From positions 172,655 through 236,654 of the forward strand of contig CAZPXS010000002.1 in the NCBI GenBank assembly GCA_964590075.1: DNA of 64,000 nt, read 5' to 3'. Made by a program: the position numbers and the translations under genes. This stretch comes from JAGDVO01 sp964590075 [NCBI: uncultured Aquificales bacterium]. GTDB taxonomy: Bacteria; Thermosulfidibacterota; Thermosulfidibacteria; Thermosulfidibacterales. Each line of letters opens with the position of its first letter. Positions within the stretch are counted from its first letter, which is position 1. This document shows positions 50,786 through 59,373 of the stretch, one piece after another. The notes beneath the pieces were generated by a model. The model had not been told where the DNA came from. It saw only the letters and a program-made list of their open reading frames with translations, and did no database searches.

Positions 50786-52433
50786 AGCTAATCTCCAACC
50801 TCTTTGATGCTGATTCATCATCTATACTTATACCATCTGACATGCCTATCGGCAGCTCCGTACTTCTTCCCATAGCCGCGAATATCTTCCTCAGTTCCTT
50901 ATCGGCTGCCTTGAATATCTCAACCACCCTTTCCGCTATCTTATCCGCATCTAATCTTCTGTAAAGTCTTGGATCCTGGGTAGTTATACCTCTCGGGCAT
51001 CTACCGGTGTTACATATGTTACATCTATTGTACTCATCTCCTAAACAGCCAGCTGCTGCCTGCATGATGTACTTTCCTACTGCCACCGCGCTTGCACCTA
51101 ACATTATTAGACTGGCTGTATCTGCGGCCAAGTTGCCATGTTTACCGACTCCTCCTGCCGCGATTAGAGGAATTTCATTTTGCTTACCTGCCTTTAATAG
51201 CTCGAGGTAACATTCTCTGATGTTTGAGGCTATAGGATGTCCCATCCTATCGAGGGACACGTTGTAAGCGGCACCGGTACCTCCATCCTCGCCGTCTATG
51301 TATAGCCCTCCTGTGTATGGGTTTCTTATTATATTGTTCAGTACCGCCTTTGCGGTTCTTGTTCCTGAAATTTTTACGTAAACGGGGACTCTAAATCCGA
51401 AGACCATCGACATAGACTGAACCATTTTGGCTATCGATTCTTCAATCGAGTATAGAGTTTGGTGTGTTGGTGGAGATGCGAGATCTACTCTTTCCGGTAC
51501 TCCCCTTATCTTAGCTATCAGGCCAACTACCTTTGACGCCTGTAAAAGACCTCCGTCACCCGGTTTTGCTCCCTGTCCATACTTTATTTCGATCGCCAAG
51601 GGATCCTCTTCCATTTCTGGTAGAGCATGTATTATCTCGTCCCATCCAAAGTAACCGGACGCTATCTGTAGAATGAAGTATTTTATATACTTAGATTTTA
51701 GGAGTCTCGGCGGTACGCCACCCTCTCCTGTACACATGGCAACGGGAATCCCTTCCACTTCGTTCAGGTAAGCTACAGCCATAGCGAGACCTTCCCACAT
51801 GGGAGGAGAGAGGGCTCCTACCGACATGGAACCTATAATTATTGGGAATATCTCCCTTACGGGTGGTATGAATTTACCCGATGAGTGGTCAACGACGAGC
51901 CTACCATTTTCAACCTTTAGAGGTAATTCCTCAGGTGGTAGGATTCTACCGAGTAGTGTCCTGATTCTAAACTCATGGCGTTCGGCATCGAGGGCTGGAT
52001 CTGTTAGCATTGATATTCGTGTGAATTTTATCCTTTCAACGGTTGTAAGCTCTGGTGAATTTCTTCTACCACCTCTTGTGTATCCTCTACCTTCATTCTG
52101 GGCAAAGTGTAGGAATTTGTTCTGGGGATTATACTCCGGCATTATAGCGTCGTTTGGACATACGAGGCTACAGGTTGCGCATCCTATGCAGTAGTTCTTT
52201 ATATTGTTTACCTGTTCTATAACCTGTACGACCCTTGTTACTATCTTTGGCTTTGGTAGGGGACCTTCTGAGGTGACTTCTCTAACTAACTTTACCGAGC
52301 CTTTTATTGCTCTCTGAGGACAGACTGCAAGACACCTACCGCACCTTGTACACCTATTCTCATCCCACTTTATTATGTATGGCAAGTCCTTTAGCGTGAG
52401 CTCGTGGCTCCTACCGTTCAAAACCAAACTCAT
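50775..52433 (-). CDS. gltB: Glutamate synthase FMN-binding subunit with N-terminal ferredoxin (archaeal type)
   Basis: Catalytic synthase domain making glutamate from 2-oxoglutarate and ammonia. It has 552 residues: two 4Fe-4S motifs (CTRCGRCLAVCP at 28-39, CIGCATCSLVCP near 85), then the FMN barrel with GSMSVGALSPPMWEGLAMA, KYGQGAKPGDGG, DGEDGGTGAAYN, IAAGGVGKHGN, and the 3Fe-4S cysteines CLGDEYNRCNICNTGRCPRG. This stand-alone FMN domain is the archaeal/thermophile arrangement. ATGA overlap with the amidotransferase gene. Confidence 0.9.
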   Translation of the reverse strand: MSLVLNGRSHELTLKDLPYIIKWDENRCTRCGRCLAVCPQRAIKGSVKLVREVTSEGPLPKPKIVTRVVQVIEQVNNIKNYCIGCATCSLVCPNDAIMPEYNPQNKFLHFAQNEGRGYTRGGRRNSPELTTVERIKFTRISMLTDPALDAERHEFRIRTLLGRILPPEELPLKVENGRLVVDHSSGKFIPPVREIFPIIIGSMSVGALSPPMWEGLAMAVAYLNEVEGIPVAMCTGEGGVPPRLLKSKYIKYFILQIASGYFGWDEIIHALPEMEEDPLAIEIKYGQGAKPGDGGLLQASKVVGLIAKIRGVPERVDLASPPTHQTLYSIEESIAKMVQSMSMVFGFRVPVYVKISGTRTAKAVLNNIIRNPYTGGLYIDGEDGGTGAAYNVSLDRMGHPIASNIRECYLELLKAGKQNEIPLIAAGGVGKHGNLAADTASLIMLGASAVAVGKYIMQAAAGCLGDEYNRCNICNTGRCPRGITTQDPRLYRRLDADKIAERVVEIFKAADKELRKIFAAMGRSTELPIGMSDGISIDDESASKRLEISYVC

Positions 52434-53572
52434 GCTACTTTCTCCTCTTTATTTTCTAAGAATTCACCTCTTAGTTGGTTCCATACCTTCAACTCTTCCG
52501 CATTCGGCGTTACTATAACCATGTCGTATTTCATAGGGTATACATCTTTACTACTATCCCTTTGGGGAACTATCCTATCTAAGGCACATACTTCTGAAGC
52601 AAGTACATACTTACCCTTTACTCCTCCTACCACTCCTGGCCTTAATTTCTTTGAATCCTGGACCATAAACATGTGACCATCCGGTAGTACCCCTATAACA
52701 CAATTTGGCCCATCTATACATAGTCTACGAAGGGAGTACTTTATTAGCTGAAGAGCTTCCGCATCTGGTCTTCTCGCTATTTCTTCGTTCTTAAGAGGTG
52801 TAATTATGTCTTTGTAGTAGGTGAGGGGGTAGCCAAGTACATTGTGTATATAATGAAGAGTGTGGGTAAAGACTTCGCTATCGCTATTATAACCCATGTA
52901 TCCGGGGATGTTTCTGGATATGAGAAATTCCTTTATAGGTACGAAGGCGGTGTTTTCACCGTTAGTCATGGTTGAGTAACCCTGTATGAAGAATGGGTGA
53001 CAGGCGTATAGGTTTATAGAGTAGTTGGTGTTTTGTCTTCCCTGAGCCATTATAATCTTGGACTTTATTTTACCATCCTCGAGTGAGAAGAATTCTGCGA
53101 CTTCGATAGGGTCTCCGACCTCCTTTAGCATTATCACATCGGGATAAAAACTAAAGACGAACAGTATCTCCTTTTCCTCACCCATCAGTCTTAGGTTAAC
53201 CCTCGTTTCCGTTAGTAACCTTTCTTTTTCTTTGGTGCTCTTATACTTGTACTCGTCGGGATAGTCGTAGAATCTTGCGAAGTATGTTCCCCTTGCCTTT
53301 ATATTGGGGGTTTCCTTTATCTTAGGTTTCCACTCATAGACCAGCTTAAATCCTATACTTTTCATGTATTCATCCAATAACTCCATACCTTCTTTGACGT
53401 ATATTCCGGAGAGTATGGGATACTCCTTTAGATCGCTAAAATAGCCACCGAGATATTTCAGAAGTAACCCCATACCCGATCCGTCATGTCCTTCCTTCAT
53501 AGTATTCAAGGCGTAAACGGCTTCCATCGGATTAACGTAATCACTACTCGTTATGGCAACCAGCCTACACAT
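52430..53572 (-). CDS. Glutamine amidotransferase (class II) subunit of glutamate synthase
   Basis: Ntn hydrolase that releases ammonia from glutamine. It has 380 residues; the catalytic cysteine is residue 2 (MCRLVAIT), exposed after methionine removal, so there is no propeptide. EGHDGSGMGLLL and SDSEVFTHTLHYIH are typical of the stand-alone GATase. Its position directly before the FMN subunit and after glnA marks a three-part GOGAT (GATase, FMN, GXGXG). Confidence 0.9.
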   Translation of the reverse strand: MCRLVAITSSDYVNPMEAVYALNTMKEGHDGSGMGLLLKYLGGYFSDLKEYPILSGIYVKEGMELLDEYMKSIGFKLVYEWKPKIKETPNIKARGTYFARFYDYPDEYKYKSTKEKERLLTETRVNLRLMGEEKEILFVFSFYPDVIMLKEVGDPIEVAEFFSLEDGKIKSKIIMAQGRQNTNYSINLYACHPFFIQGYSTMTNGENTAFVPIKEFLISRNIPGYMGYNSDSEVFTHTLHYIHNVLGYPLTYYKDIITPLKNEEIARRPDAEALQLIKYSLRRLCIDGPNCVIGVLPDGHMFMVQDSKKLRPGVVGGVKGKYVLASEVCALDRIVPQRDSSKDVYPMKYDMVIVTPNAEELKVWNQLRGEFLENKEEKVA

Positions 53573-53590
53573 GAAAATTCCCTCGCTTTT

Positions 53591-55021
53591 TTACACATCA
53601 AAGTATAGCTCAAACTCCTTGGGGTGTACTATGCTAGCTATTTCGGCTATTTCCTCTTCCTTTTTGCTTATCCATAGTTCTATAAATTCTATTGGGAATA
53701 CACCAGCTTTGGTTAGATACTCGTAATCGTTCTTTAAAGCCTCAATAGCTTCCTTCAAAGATCCTGGAAGCTTAGGTACATTTTTCAAGATCTCGGGTGG
53801 CAGGTTGTATATGTCTTTATCTATAGGTTCGCCGGGGTGGATTTTGTTTTCTATACCATCTAGCGCTGCCATGAGTATTGCGGAGAAAGCTATGTAGGGA
53901 TTACAGGATGGATCCGGGAACCTTATCTCTATCCTCTTTGTTTTTGGATCGTTCGAGTACATGGGTATTCTTATTGCCGCACTTCTATTTCTCGCAGAGT
54001 AAGCTAAGTTCACGGGTGCTTCGAATCCCGGTATCAATCTATGATAAGATGTAATGGTTGGGTTTGTTAAAGCAGCCAGGCTTGGAGCATGTTTGAGGAT
54101 TCCACCTATCGCATAGAGACACAACTCCGATACTCCTGCGTACTCGGCGCCTGCGAAGAGATTCCTATCACCGTTCCATATGGAAAAGTGGGTATGCATT
54201 CCCGTTCCGTTATCGTTGGGATATACCTTTGGCATAAAAGTTACGAACTTTCCGTGTTTGTAACCTACCATTTTTAGAATGTATTTATAGAGCATAACCT
54301 TGTCAGCTTGATTAAGGAGAGTGTCGAACCTGATCCCTATCTCTCCCTGGCCTCCACCCGCTACCTCATGGTGGTGTAGCTCGGCGATTATACCTACTTC
54401 TCTTAATGTCTTTACCATCTCGTTTCTTATATCCAGTTGTTTATCTATCGGTGGTGTTGGGAAGTAACCTCTCTTCGGTGGTATCTTATAGCCCTCGGAG
54501 GGTTCGGTTCTATTCCACCAACCTTCTTCCGAGTCTACCCTCCAGTAGGCATAGTTTGGCCCCACTCCGAATTCTATGGAGTCGAGTATGAAAAACTCTA
54601 ACTCTGGTCCGAAGAAGGCCACGTTATCCTCGGGATTTCCTACGCCTAGCGTAGTTTCTCTCAGGTATTCCTCAGCTCTTTCTGCTATCTGTCTAGGATC
54701 TCTCTTAAATCTTTCCATCTTTATTGGGTCGTAAACGTCACATATCATAACTGCTGTTTTTTCCACAGTGAAGGGGTCTATAAAGAAAGTTTTGGGATCT
54801 GGCATTAGTAACATATCCGATTCGTATATCTGGGTGAAGCCCCTTATGGATGAGCCGTCAAATCCTATCCCGTTTTTAAAGGTATCGAGAGTGATCTTGC
54901 TTACGTGGTAGGTTATGTGTTGCCATTGTCCGAATGGATCGGAGAACCTTAGATCCACAAACTCGATTCCATTGGCTTTGATTATTTCCAATACTTCCTC
55001 AGCACTTAGATTTTTCCTCAT
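53591..55021 (-). CDS. glnA: Glutamine synthetase, type I
   Basis: ATP-dependent condensation of glutamate and ammonia. The ATG at 55021, after GGGGGATT, gives 476 residues; an extension to 55105 has no binding site and is rejected. Motifs: GIGFDGSSIRGF, FFGPELEFFILD, HHHEVAGGGQGEIG, MPKVYPNDNGTGMHTHFS and the Y405 in DKDIYNLPPE. That tyrosine corresponds to the adenylylation site of beta-type enzymes, so GlnE control is possible. With the three downstream genes it forms a GS-GOGAT operon. Confidence 0.94.
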   Translation of the reverse strand: MRKNLSAEEVLEIIKANGIEFVDLRFSDPFGQWQHITYHVSKITLDTFKNGIGFDGSSIRGFTQIYESDMLLMPDPKTFFIDPFTVEKTAVMICDVYDPIKMERFKRDPRQIAERAEEYLRETTLGVGNPEDNVAFFGPELEFFILDSIEFGVGPNYAYWRVDSEEGWWNRTEPSEGYKIPPKRGYFPTPPIDKQLDIRNEMVKTLREVGIIAELHHHEVAGGGQGEIGIRFDTLLNQADKVMLYKYILKMVGYKHGKFVTFMPKVYPNDNGTGMHTHFSIWNGDRNLFAGAEYAGVSELCLYAIGGILKHAPSLAALTNPTITSYHRLIPGFEAPVNLAYSARNRSAAIRIPMYSNDPKTKRIEIRFPDPSCNPYIAFSAILMAALDGIENKIHPGEPIDKDIYNLPPEILKNVPKLPGSLKEAIEALKNDYEYLTKAGVFPIEFIELWISKKEEEIAEIASIVHPKEFELYFDV

Positions 55022-55128
55022 CCCAATCCCCCTGTTTTTGTTTTCAGGGTAAATATATAGAATTTCTCTATAACTTAGAACATCTGACCAAATAAATATG
55101 AACAATATTTGTGCAGTATAGATAGCAT
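55022..55128. promoter_or_regulatory. iorA-glnA gap with two dyads
   Basis: 107 bases between iorA and glnA, long for this compact strand. It contains TATAGA-5-TCTATA (55056-55072) and AAATAT-5-ATATTT (55094-55110), both with six-base arms and five-base spacers, and a TATATT -10-like box. This may be a separate nitrogen-regulated glnA promoter. No sigma-54 GG/GC element or consensus NtrC site is seen. Confidence 0.4.
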
Positions 55129-56838
55129 TTACTGTTCTATCGCTTCCTTGGGACAGATCTGGGCGCAGATTGAACAGCCTTTACAGAGTGTGTCATCTAT
55201 TGAGATTTCGTTGCCATCATAGAAAATAGCCATACAACCTACGCTCAGGCACGCCTTACACATTATACATTTGTCCTTGTTTATTCTGTAGGGTTTTTTG
55301 GTTTCCTTAACAATAAGTGTGCAAGGAGCTCTTGTTATTACAACCGATGGTTCATCGGCTTCTACCTCCTCCTTTATCACCTCTAAGGTTTCCTTTACTC
55401 TGTAAGGGTCAACTATCCTTATCCTCTTTATACCGAAGGCTCTTGCTATGTCCTCAGGTAAGATTCTTATCGTTTCTTCTCCATTTGCCTTATATCCTGT
55501 ACCAGGATGTGGTTGTCTTCCCGTCATGGCGGTAGTTCCGTTATCTAGTATAATGACCGTTGCACTTGATCCGTTATAGGCTATATCAAGGAGGCTATTT
55601 ATACCTGTATGCATAAAGGTTGAATCTCCTATTATGCCTACGACCTTTTTCATGCCGCTTGATGCTGCACCATGGGCCATTGATACACCGGCACCCATAC
55701 ATATACATGAATCTAGGGAGGAAAGTGGTCTTAGGGCTCCAAGGGTGTAACATCCTATATCACCGAATACAGTCACTCCAGCTCTCTTTAACGCTACGAA
55801 TACGCCTCTATGTGGACAACCTGGGCATAAGGTTGGTGGTCTTGTAGGAATATCTTTAACCACAACATACCTGGGCTTGTAGTTTTTGTCTATGGCTTTC
55901 TTTACTATATCAACGTTAAACTCTCCGTATTCAGGTAGCACATCCTTACCATGTACCTCTATACCAAGAGCTTTTATCTCGGTTTCAAGTACAGGATCGA
56001 GCTCTTCAACAACGTATACCTCCTCAACTATCTTTGAAAATTCAAAGATTTTGTTAGATGGGATGGGGTATATCATTCCGAGTTTTAGAATACTCGCCTC
56101 TGGAAAAGCTTCTCTAACGTATTGATAACAGACACCACTTGTTATGAATCCTATTCTTCTATCTCTAACTTCGATTCTGTTTATCTCTATTTTCTCCGAT
56201 AGTTCCTTCAACTTTTTGAATCTTTCAAGAACAAACAGGTGCCTGTGGTAAGCAAAGGCCGGTAACATGACCCATTTTTCAGCCCTTTTTATAGGCTCTC
56301 TTTTTACCTCTTTTCTATTTCCGGTAAAATTAACCACAGTCTTTGTATGACTTATCCTAGTTGTTGATCTTACTACAACTGGAGTGTCAAATTCCTCGGA
56401 TATGTCAAAGGCCATCTTTATGAAGTCGTAGGCTTCCTGAGAATCTGAGGGTTCGAGAGCTGGAACCCGTGCACTTCTTATATAGTTTCTCGTGTCCTGT
56501 TCATTTTGGGAACTGTATAAACCGGGGTCATCGCAAACAACTAAGGCTATACCACCATTTACACCTACGTAGGATAGAGTCATAAATGGGTCACTTGCAA
56601 CGTTAAGACCTACATGTTTCATCGTTGCAATAGCCCTTACTCCACTATAGGATGCACCTATTACCGCTTCTAGTGCTACCTTTTCGTTTGGGGCCCATTC
56701 TGCCTTTATCTCTTTGAATTTTAGGATATTTTCTAGTATTTCAGTTGATGGTGTACCGGGATAACTTGAGGCAAATCTAACTCCAGCTTCCCATGCTCCC
56801 TGTGCAAAGGCTTCATTTCCCGATAGTAACTTTTTCAA
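55129..56838 (-). CDS. iorA: Indolepyruvate ferredoxin oxidoreductase subunit alpha
   Basis: Large thiamine-binding subunit. It has 569 residues: the pyrimidine-binding domain with SYPGTPSTEI and MKHVGLNVASDPF, the TPP domain with LCPGCPHRGVF, GDIGCYTLG and GDSTFMHTGINSLLDI, and a C-terminal two-cluster ferredoxin domain (CIMCKACLSVGC, CKGCSICAQICP). Residue lengths match archaeal and clostridial IorA. TTG start overlapping the previous stop (TTGA). Its iorB partner is at 46549-47133 on the other strand. Confidence 0.93.
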   Translation of the reverse strand: MKKLLSGNEAFAQGAWEAGVRFASSYPGTPSTEILENILKFKEIKAEWAPNEKVALEAVIGASYSGVRAIATMKHVGLNVASDPFMTLSYVGVNGGIALVVCDDPGLYSSQNEQDTRNYIRSARVPALEPSDSQEAYDFIKMAFDISEEFDTPVVVRSTTRISHTKTVVNFTGNRKEVKREPIKRAEKWVMLPAFAYHRHLFVLERFKKLKELSEKIEINRIEVRDRRIGFITSGVCYQYVREAFPEASILKLGMIYPIPSNKIFEFSKIVEEVYVVEELDPVLETEIKALGIEVHGKDVLPEYGEFNVDIVKKAIDKNYKPRYVVVKDIPTRPPTLCPGCPHRGVFVALKRAGVTVFGDIGCYTLGALRPLSSLDSCICMGAGVSMAHGAASSGMKKVVGIIGDSTFMHTGINSLLDIAYNGSSATVIILDNGTTAMTGRQPHPGTGYKANGEETIRILPEDIARAFGIKRIRIVDPYRVKETLEVIKEEVEADEPSVVITRAPCTLIVKETKKPYRINKDKCIMCKACLSVGCMAIFYDGNEISIDDTLCKGCSICAQICPKEAIEQ

Positions 56839-57425
56839 TTCTCTACCTCCATGATTTTTTCCAGATCCTTTGTGAAGGGAGAATTAGGATACTCATTCTT
56901 AAGTTTACTTAGTATTTCATTTGCTTTATCCTTTTTATTTTTATCGAGTAAAAGTATCGCGTATTCGTACATGGCGTAATCTGGAAGAAATGTTTTCTTT
57001 GACTCTATGAATTTTTCGAATTCACTTTCATCCTGGGCTAAGGGTAAAAATACAGCCTTTAATGGATTTGAGTTTGATAGATCTTTTATGGCCTCCTTTG
57101 CAAGTTTCGTACCTTCCTCTTTCTTACCTATTTCGTAAAGAATCCTTGCTTTCATAAGTTTTGCTATTATGGATATGTCGCCCTTTCCTGTTCTACTTAT
57201 ATAATCGAATAGATCCATTGAGTTTTTGAGTCTAACAGGGTCTCCTTTTTCAAGTCCAACTGCCATCTCATGAACAGCCTTTGTATATAGATAGTTTGCC
57301 TCTTCTTCACTTTTTTCTCTTGTGTTTATGTAGTAGCCTATCGCTAATATGATGATCAACAGGATGATGGAAATTGTGGCTAAGCTTTTTATATTTATCT
57401 TTAAGTTATCCAATTTTATCCTCAT
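56835..57425 (-). CDS. Membrane-anchored TPR-like protein (YfgM-like)
   Basis: 196 residues. A single membrane segment (about 16-32, TISIILLIIILAIGYYI) follows a basic N-terminus, giving an anchored protein with the bulk outside the cytoplasm. The remainder is helical with tetratricopeptide-like pairs (AIAKLMKARILYEIGKKEEG, YEYAILLLDKNKKDKANEIL). This architecture matches YfgM, an ancillary SecYEG factor, but the similarity is structural and I am only moderately sure. Confidence 0.6.
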   Translation of the reverse strand: MRIKLDNLKINIKSLATISIILLIIILAIGYYINTREKSEEEANYLYTKAVHEMAVGLEKGDPVRLKNSMDLFDYISRTGKGDISIIAKLMKARILYEIGKKEEGTKLAKEAIKDLSNSNPLKAVFLPLAQDESEFEKFIESKKTFLPDYAMYEYAILLLDKNKKDKANEILSKLKNEYPNSPFTKDLEKIMEVEN

Positions 57426-57429
57426 AGGG

Positions 57430-58086
57430 TCAACCTCCTATTAGTTTTTCGCATAAGTTTTTGATTCTCGATATTATTTCCTTTACACTCTCCTCCGATA
57501 GACCTGAACCAATAAGTATCCTTTCAACCATATCCGGTGTAGGGATATCGCCGGGGGAATGGCTATCGCTACCGAAGGATAGTTTTACTCCGTACTTTTC
57601 GGCCAATCTCACAACGTGACCGTTAGTTAGAGAGTGGCCTTTCCTTCCTGATACTTCAAGCATAACCCCCATCTCCTTTGCCAATTCTACTTCCCTTTCG
57701 GATATGAGCCCCGGATGTGCTATTATGTCGACCTTCGCCCTTATTCCAGCCATATTCGTTCCTGGCTCTACAGGTTCAACGATCGTCTCTCCGTGTAACA
57801 ATACCAGCTTTGCCCCCAACTCTCTAACCTTTACCGTCAGGTCCTCTATAAGCTTTGGTGGAACGTGTGTTAGTTCAGCTCCTGGAATTACCACGATCTC
57901 ATTTTCAACCTCCCTTATTTTTTCCGCAAATTCCACTATTCTTGGAACAACGTTTTTATAGTTGCTGTGATCGATATGATCGGTTATAGCTATGTATCTT
58001 AGTCCTCTAGACTTTGCTCTTCTTACCAGTTCCGAGGGTAGTAGCTCTCCATCACTAAAAAGTGTATGCATATGTAGATCAACCAT
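57430..58086 (-). CDS. PHP-domain metal-dependent phosphoesterase (histidinol-phosphatase-like)
   Basis: 218 residues in the PHP TIM-barrel fold. Metal-binding motifs: VDLHMHTLFSDGE at the N-terminus, ITDHIDHSN, PGAELTH, DIIAHPGL and SFGSDSHSPGD, covering all four PHP motifs. Such proteins hydrolyse phosphate monoesters or act as nucleases; no histidine biosynthesis gene is nearby to support the histidinol-phosphate role. First gene of the minus-strand unit that leads into iorA. Confidence 0.85.
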   Translation of the reverse strand: MVDLHMHTLFSDGELLPSELVRRAKSRGLRYIAITDHIDHSNYKNVVPRIVEFAEKIREVENEIVVIPGAELTHVPPKLIEDLTVKVRELGAKLVLLHGETIVEPVEPGTNMAGIRAKVDIIAHPGLISEREVELAKEMGVMLEVSGRKGHSLTNGHVVRLAEKYGVKLSFGSDSHSPGDIPTPDMVERILIGSGLSEESVKEIISRIKNLCEKLIGG

Positions 58087-58132
58087 TGTAATAGTCTCCC
58101 TCTTTTGTTATTAATTTTAACGCTCAAATATA

Positions 58133-58138
58133 GATAAT
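58133..58138 (+). promoter_or_regulatory. Candidate -10 element of truB
   Basis: GATAAT lies 12 bases before the truB ATG at 58151. A start near 58145 would leave a leader of about six bases and there is no ribosome binding site, so truB may be close to leaderless. No convincing -35 at the right distance. Confidence 0.3.
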
Positions 58139-58150
58139 GCTTATACAACA

Positions 58151-59071
58151 ATGGAAGGTGGAATGGAAGAGAAAAAGGGTATAATAGTTATCGACAAGGA
58201 TAGGGGGAAAACCTCAACTAAGGTAGTTGAGGTAGTAAAGAGACTGTTGGGAGTTAAAAAGGCCGGTCACCTCGGTACTCTAGATCCCTCGGCAACTGGT
58301 ATTTTACCAATAGCTATCGGTAAGGCTACCAAGTTGGCGGATATTTTTATGAGTATGGAGAAGGAGTACGTCGTTACCATAAAGTTGGGAGTACTTACCG
58401 ATACTTACGATATGGATGGTAATGTTTTGAGGGAAGAGAATCCACCTGTATTTGAGGTTGAGGATATAAAAAGGGCACTTAGGGATTTTGAAGGTGAGAT
58501 TCTGCAGGTGCCACCTATGTATTCTGCAAAAAGGTATAAGGGGAAGAGGTTGTATGAGCTTGCGAGAGAAGGTATAGAGGTGGAAAGGGAGCCGAAGAGA
58601 GTCTTTATAAGGGAGATTGAATTTTTAAACTATGAGCATCCCTACTTAACTATCAGGGTGGTTTGTGGCAAAGGGGTATATATAAGGACTCTTGCAAAGG
58701 ACATAGGGGAAAGGCTGGGAACTCTCGGAACTGTATGGAGCCTTGATAGAACTAAAGCCTGCGGTTTCGATAGAAGTAGTGCGGTGAAAATAGCGGATAT
58801 CAAGGCTCTTGACAAAGAGGAGAGGGGGAAATTAATTATCCCATTGAAAGATGCCCTTAAGTTATTGCCAAAAATAAGGGTATTTGGTAAGTTAAAGTGG
58901 TGGATTGTGAGTGGTAATGATTTTGTGGTTTCTACTGATGAGGTGGGTAAAGATTTGAGGGAAGGTGATTATATAGCTATACTCGATGAGGAAGATGAGG
59001 TTGTGGCGCTAGGTGTTGTAAAAGTTGATAGGAATGTTTATAAAGTACATCCTTTTAAGGTTTTAAGTTAA
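58151..59071 (+). CDS. truB: tRNA pseudouridine(55) synthase
   Basis: Makes pseudouridine 55 in the T loop of tRNA. It has 306 residues from ATG 58151; ATG 58163 (MEEKKGIIVIDKDRG) is an alternative, and neither has a well-spaced binding site. The catalytic aspartate D45 is in GHLGTLDPSATGILP; GKRLYELAREG and GVYIRTLAKDIGERLG are family blocks. A PUA-type C-terminal domain is present (GDYIAILDEEDEVVALGVV). rpsO and pnp follow. Confidence 0.93.
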   Translation: MEGGMEEKKGIIVIDKDRGKTSTKVVEVVKRLLGVKKAGHLGTLDPSATGILPIAIGKATKLADIFMSMEKEYVVTIKLGVLTDTYDMDGNVLREENPPVFEVEDIKRALRDFEGEILQVPPMYSAKRYKGKRLYELAREGIEVEREPKRVFIREIEFLNYEHPYLTIRVVCGKGVYIRTLAKDIGERLGTLGTVWSLDRTKACGFDRSSAVKIADIKALDKEERGKLIIPLKDALKLLPKIRVFGKLKWWIVSGNDFVVSTDEVGKDLREGDYIAILDEEDEVVALGVVKVDRNVYKVHPFKVLS

Positions 59072-59095
59072 AATTAATAAAGGGAGGGGTAAGAG

Positions 59096-59365
59096 GTGCC
59101 GATTACTAAAGCGAGAAAACAGGCGATAATCAGAGAGTTTCAGCTACACGAGAATGATACTGGTAGTGTTGAGGTTCAGATAGCGTTACTCACCGAGAGG
59201 ATAAATAGGCTTGTTAAACATTTTGAAAAGCACAAGCACGATAACAATTCTAAGAAGGGTCTCTTTTCTCTCATCGGTAAGAGGAGACGTCTTTTGGCTT
59301 ATCTGGCAGAGGCTAATCCCGAAAGCTATAGGAGAGTTATTCAGAAACTTGGTTTAAGGAAGTAA
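59096..59365 (+). CDS. rpsO: 30S ribosomal protein S15
   Basis: Primary binder of the 16S central domain. It has 89 residues with FQLHENDTGSVEVQIALLTE, HFEKHKHDNNSKKGLFSLIG split in standard order, and the RRRLLAYL motif. The GTG start at 59096 follows GGGAGGGG. The truB-rpsO-pnp order is widely conserved. Confidence 0.96.
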   Translation: MPITKARKQAIIREFQLHENDTGSVEVQIALLTERINRLVKHFEKHKHDNNSKKGLFSLIGKRRRLLAYLAEANPESYRRVIQKLGLRK

Positions 59366-59373
59366 GATAGAAG

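Noticed and set aside
55022-55105. Longer glutamine synthetase from an upstream start
   Set aside because: The added residues do not match the family, and the region contains regulatory-looking dyads instead.
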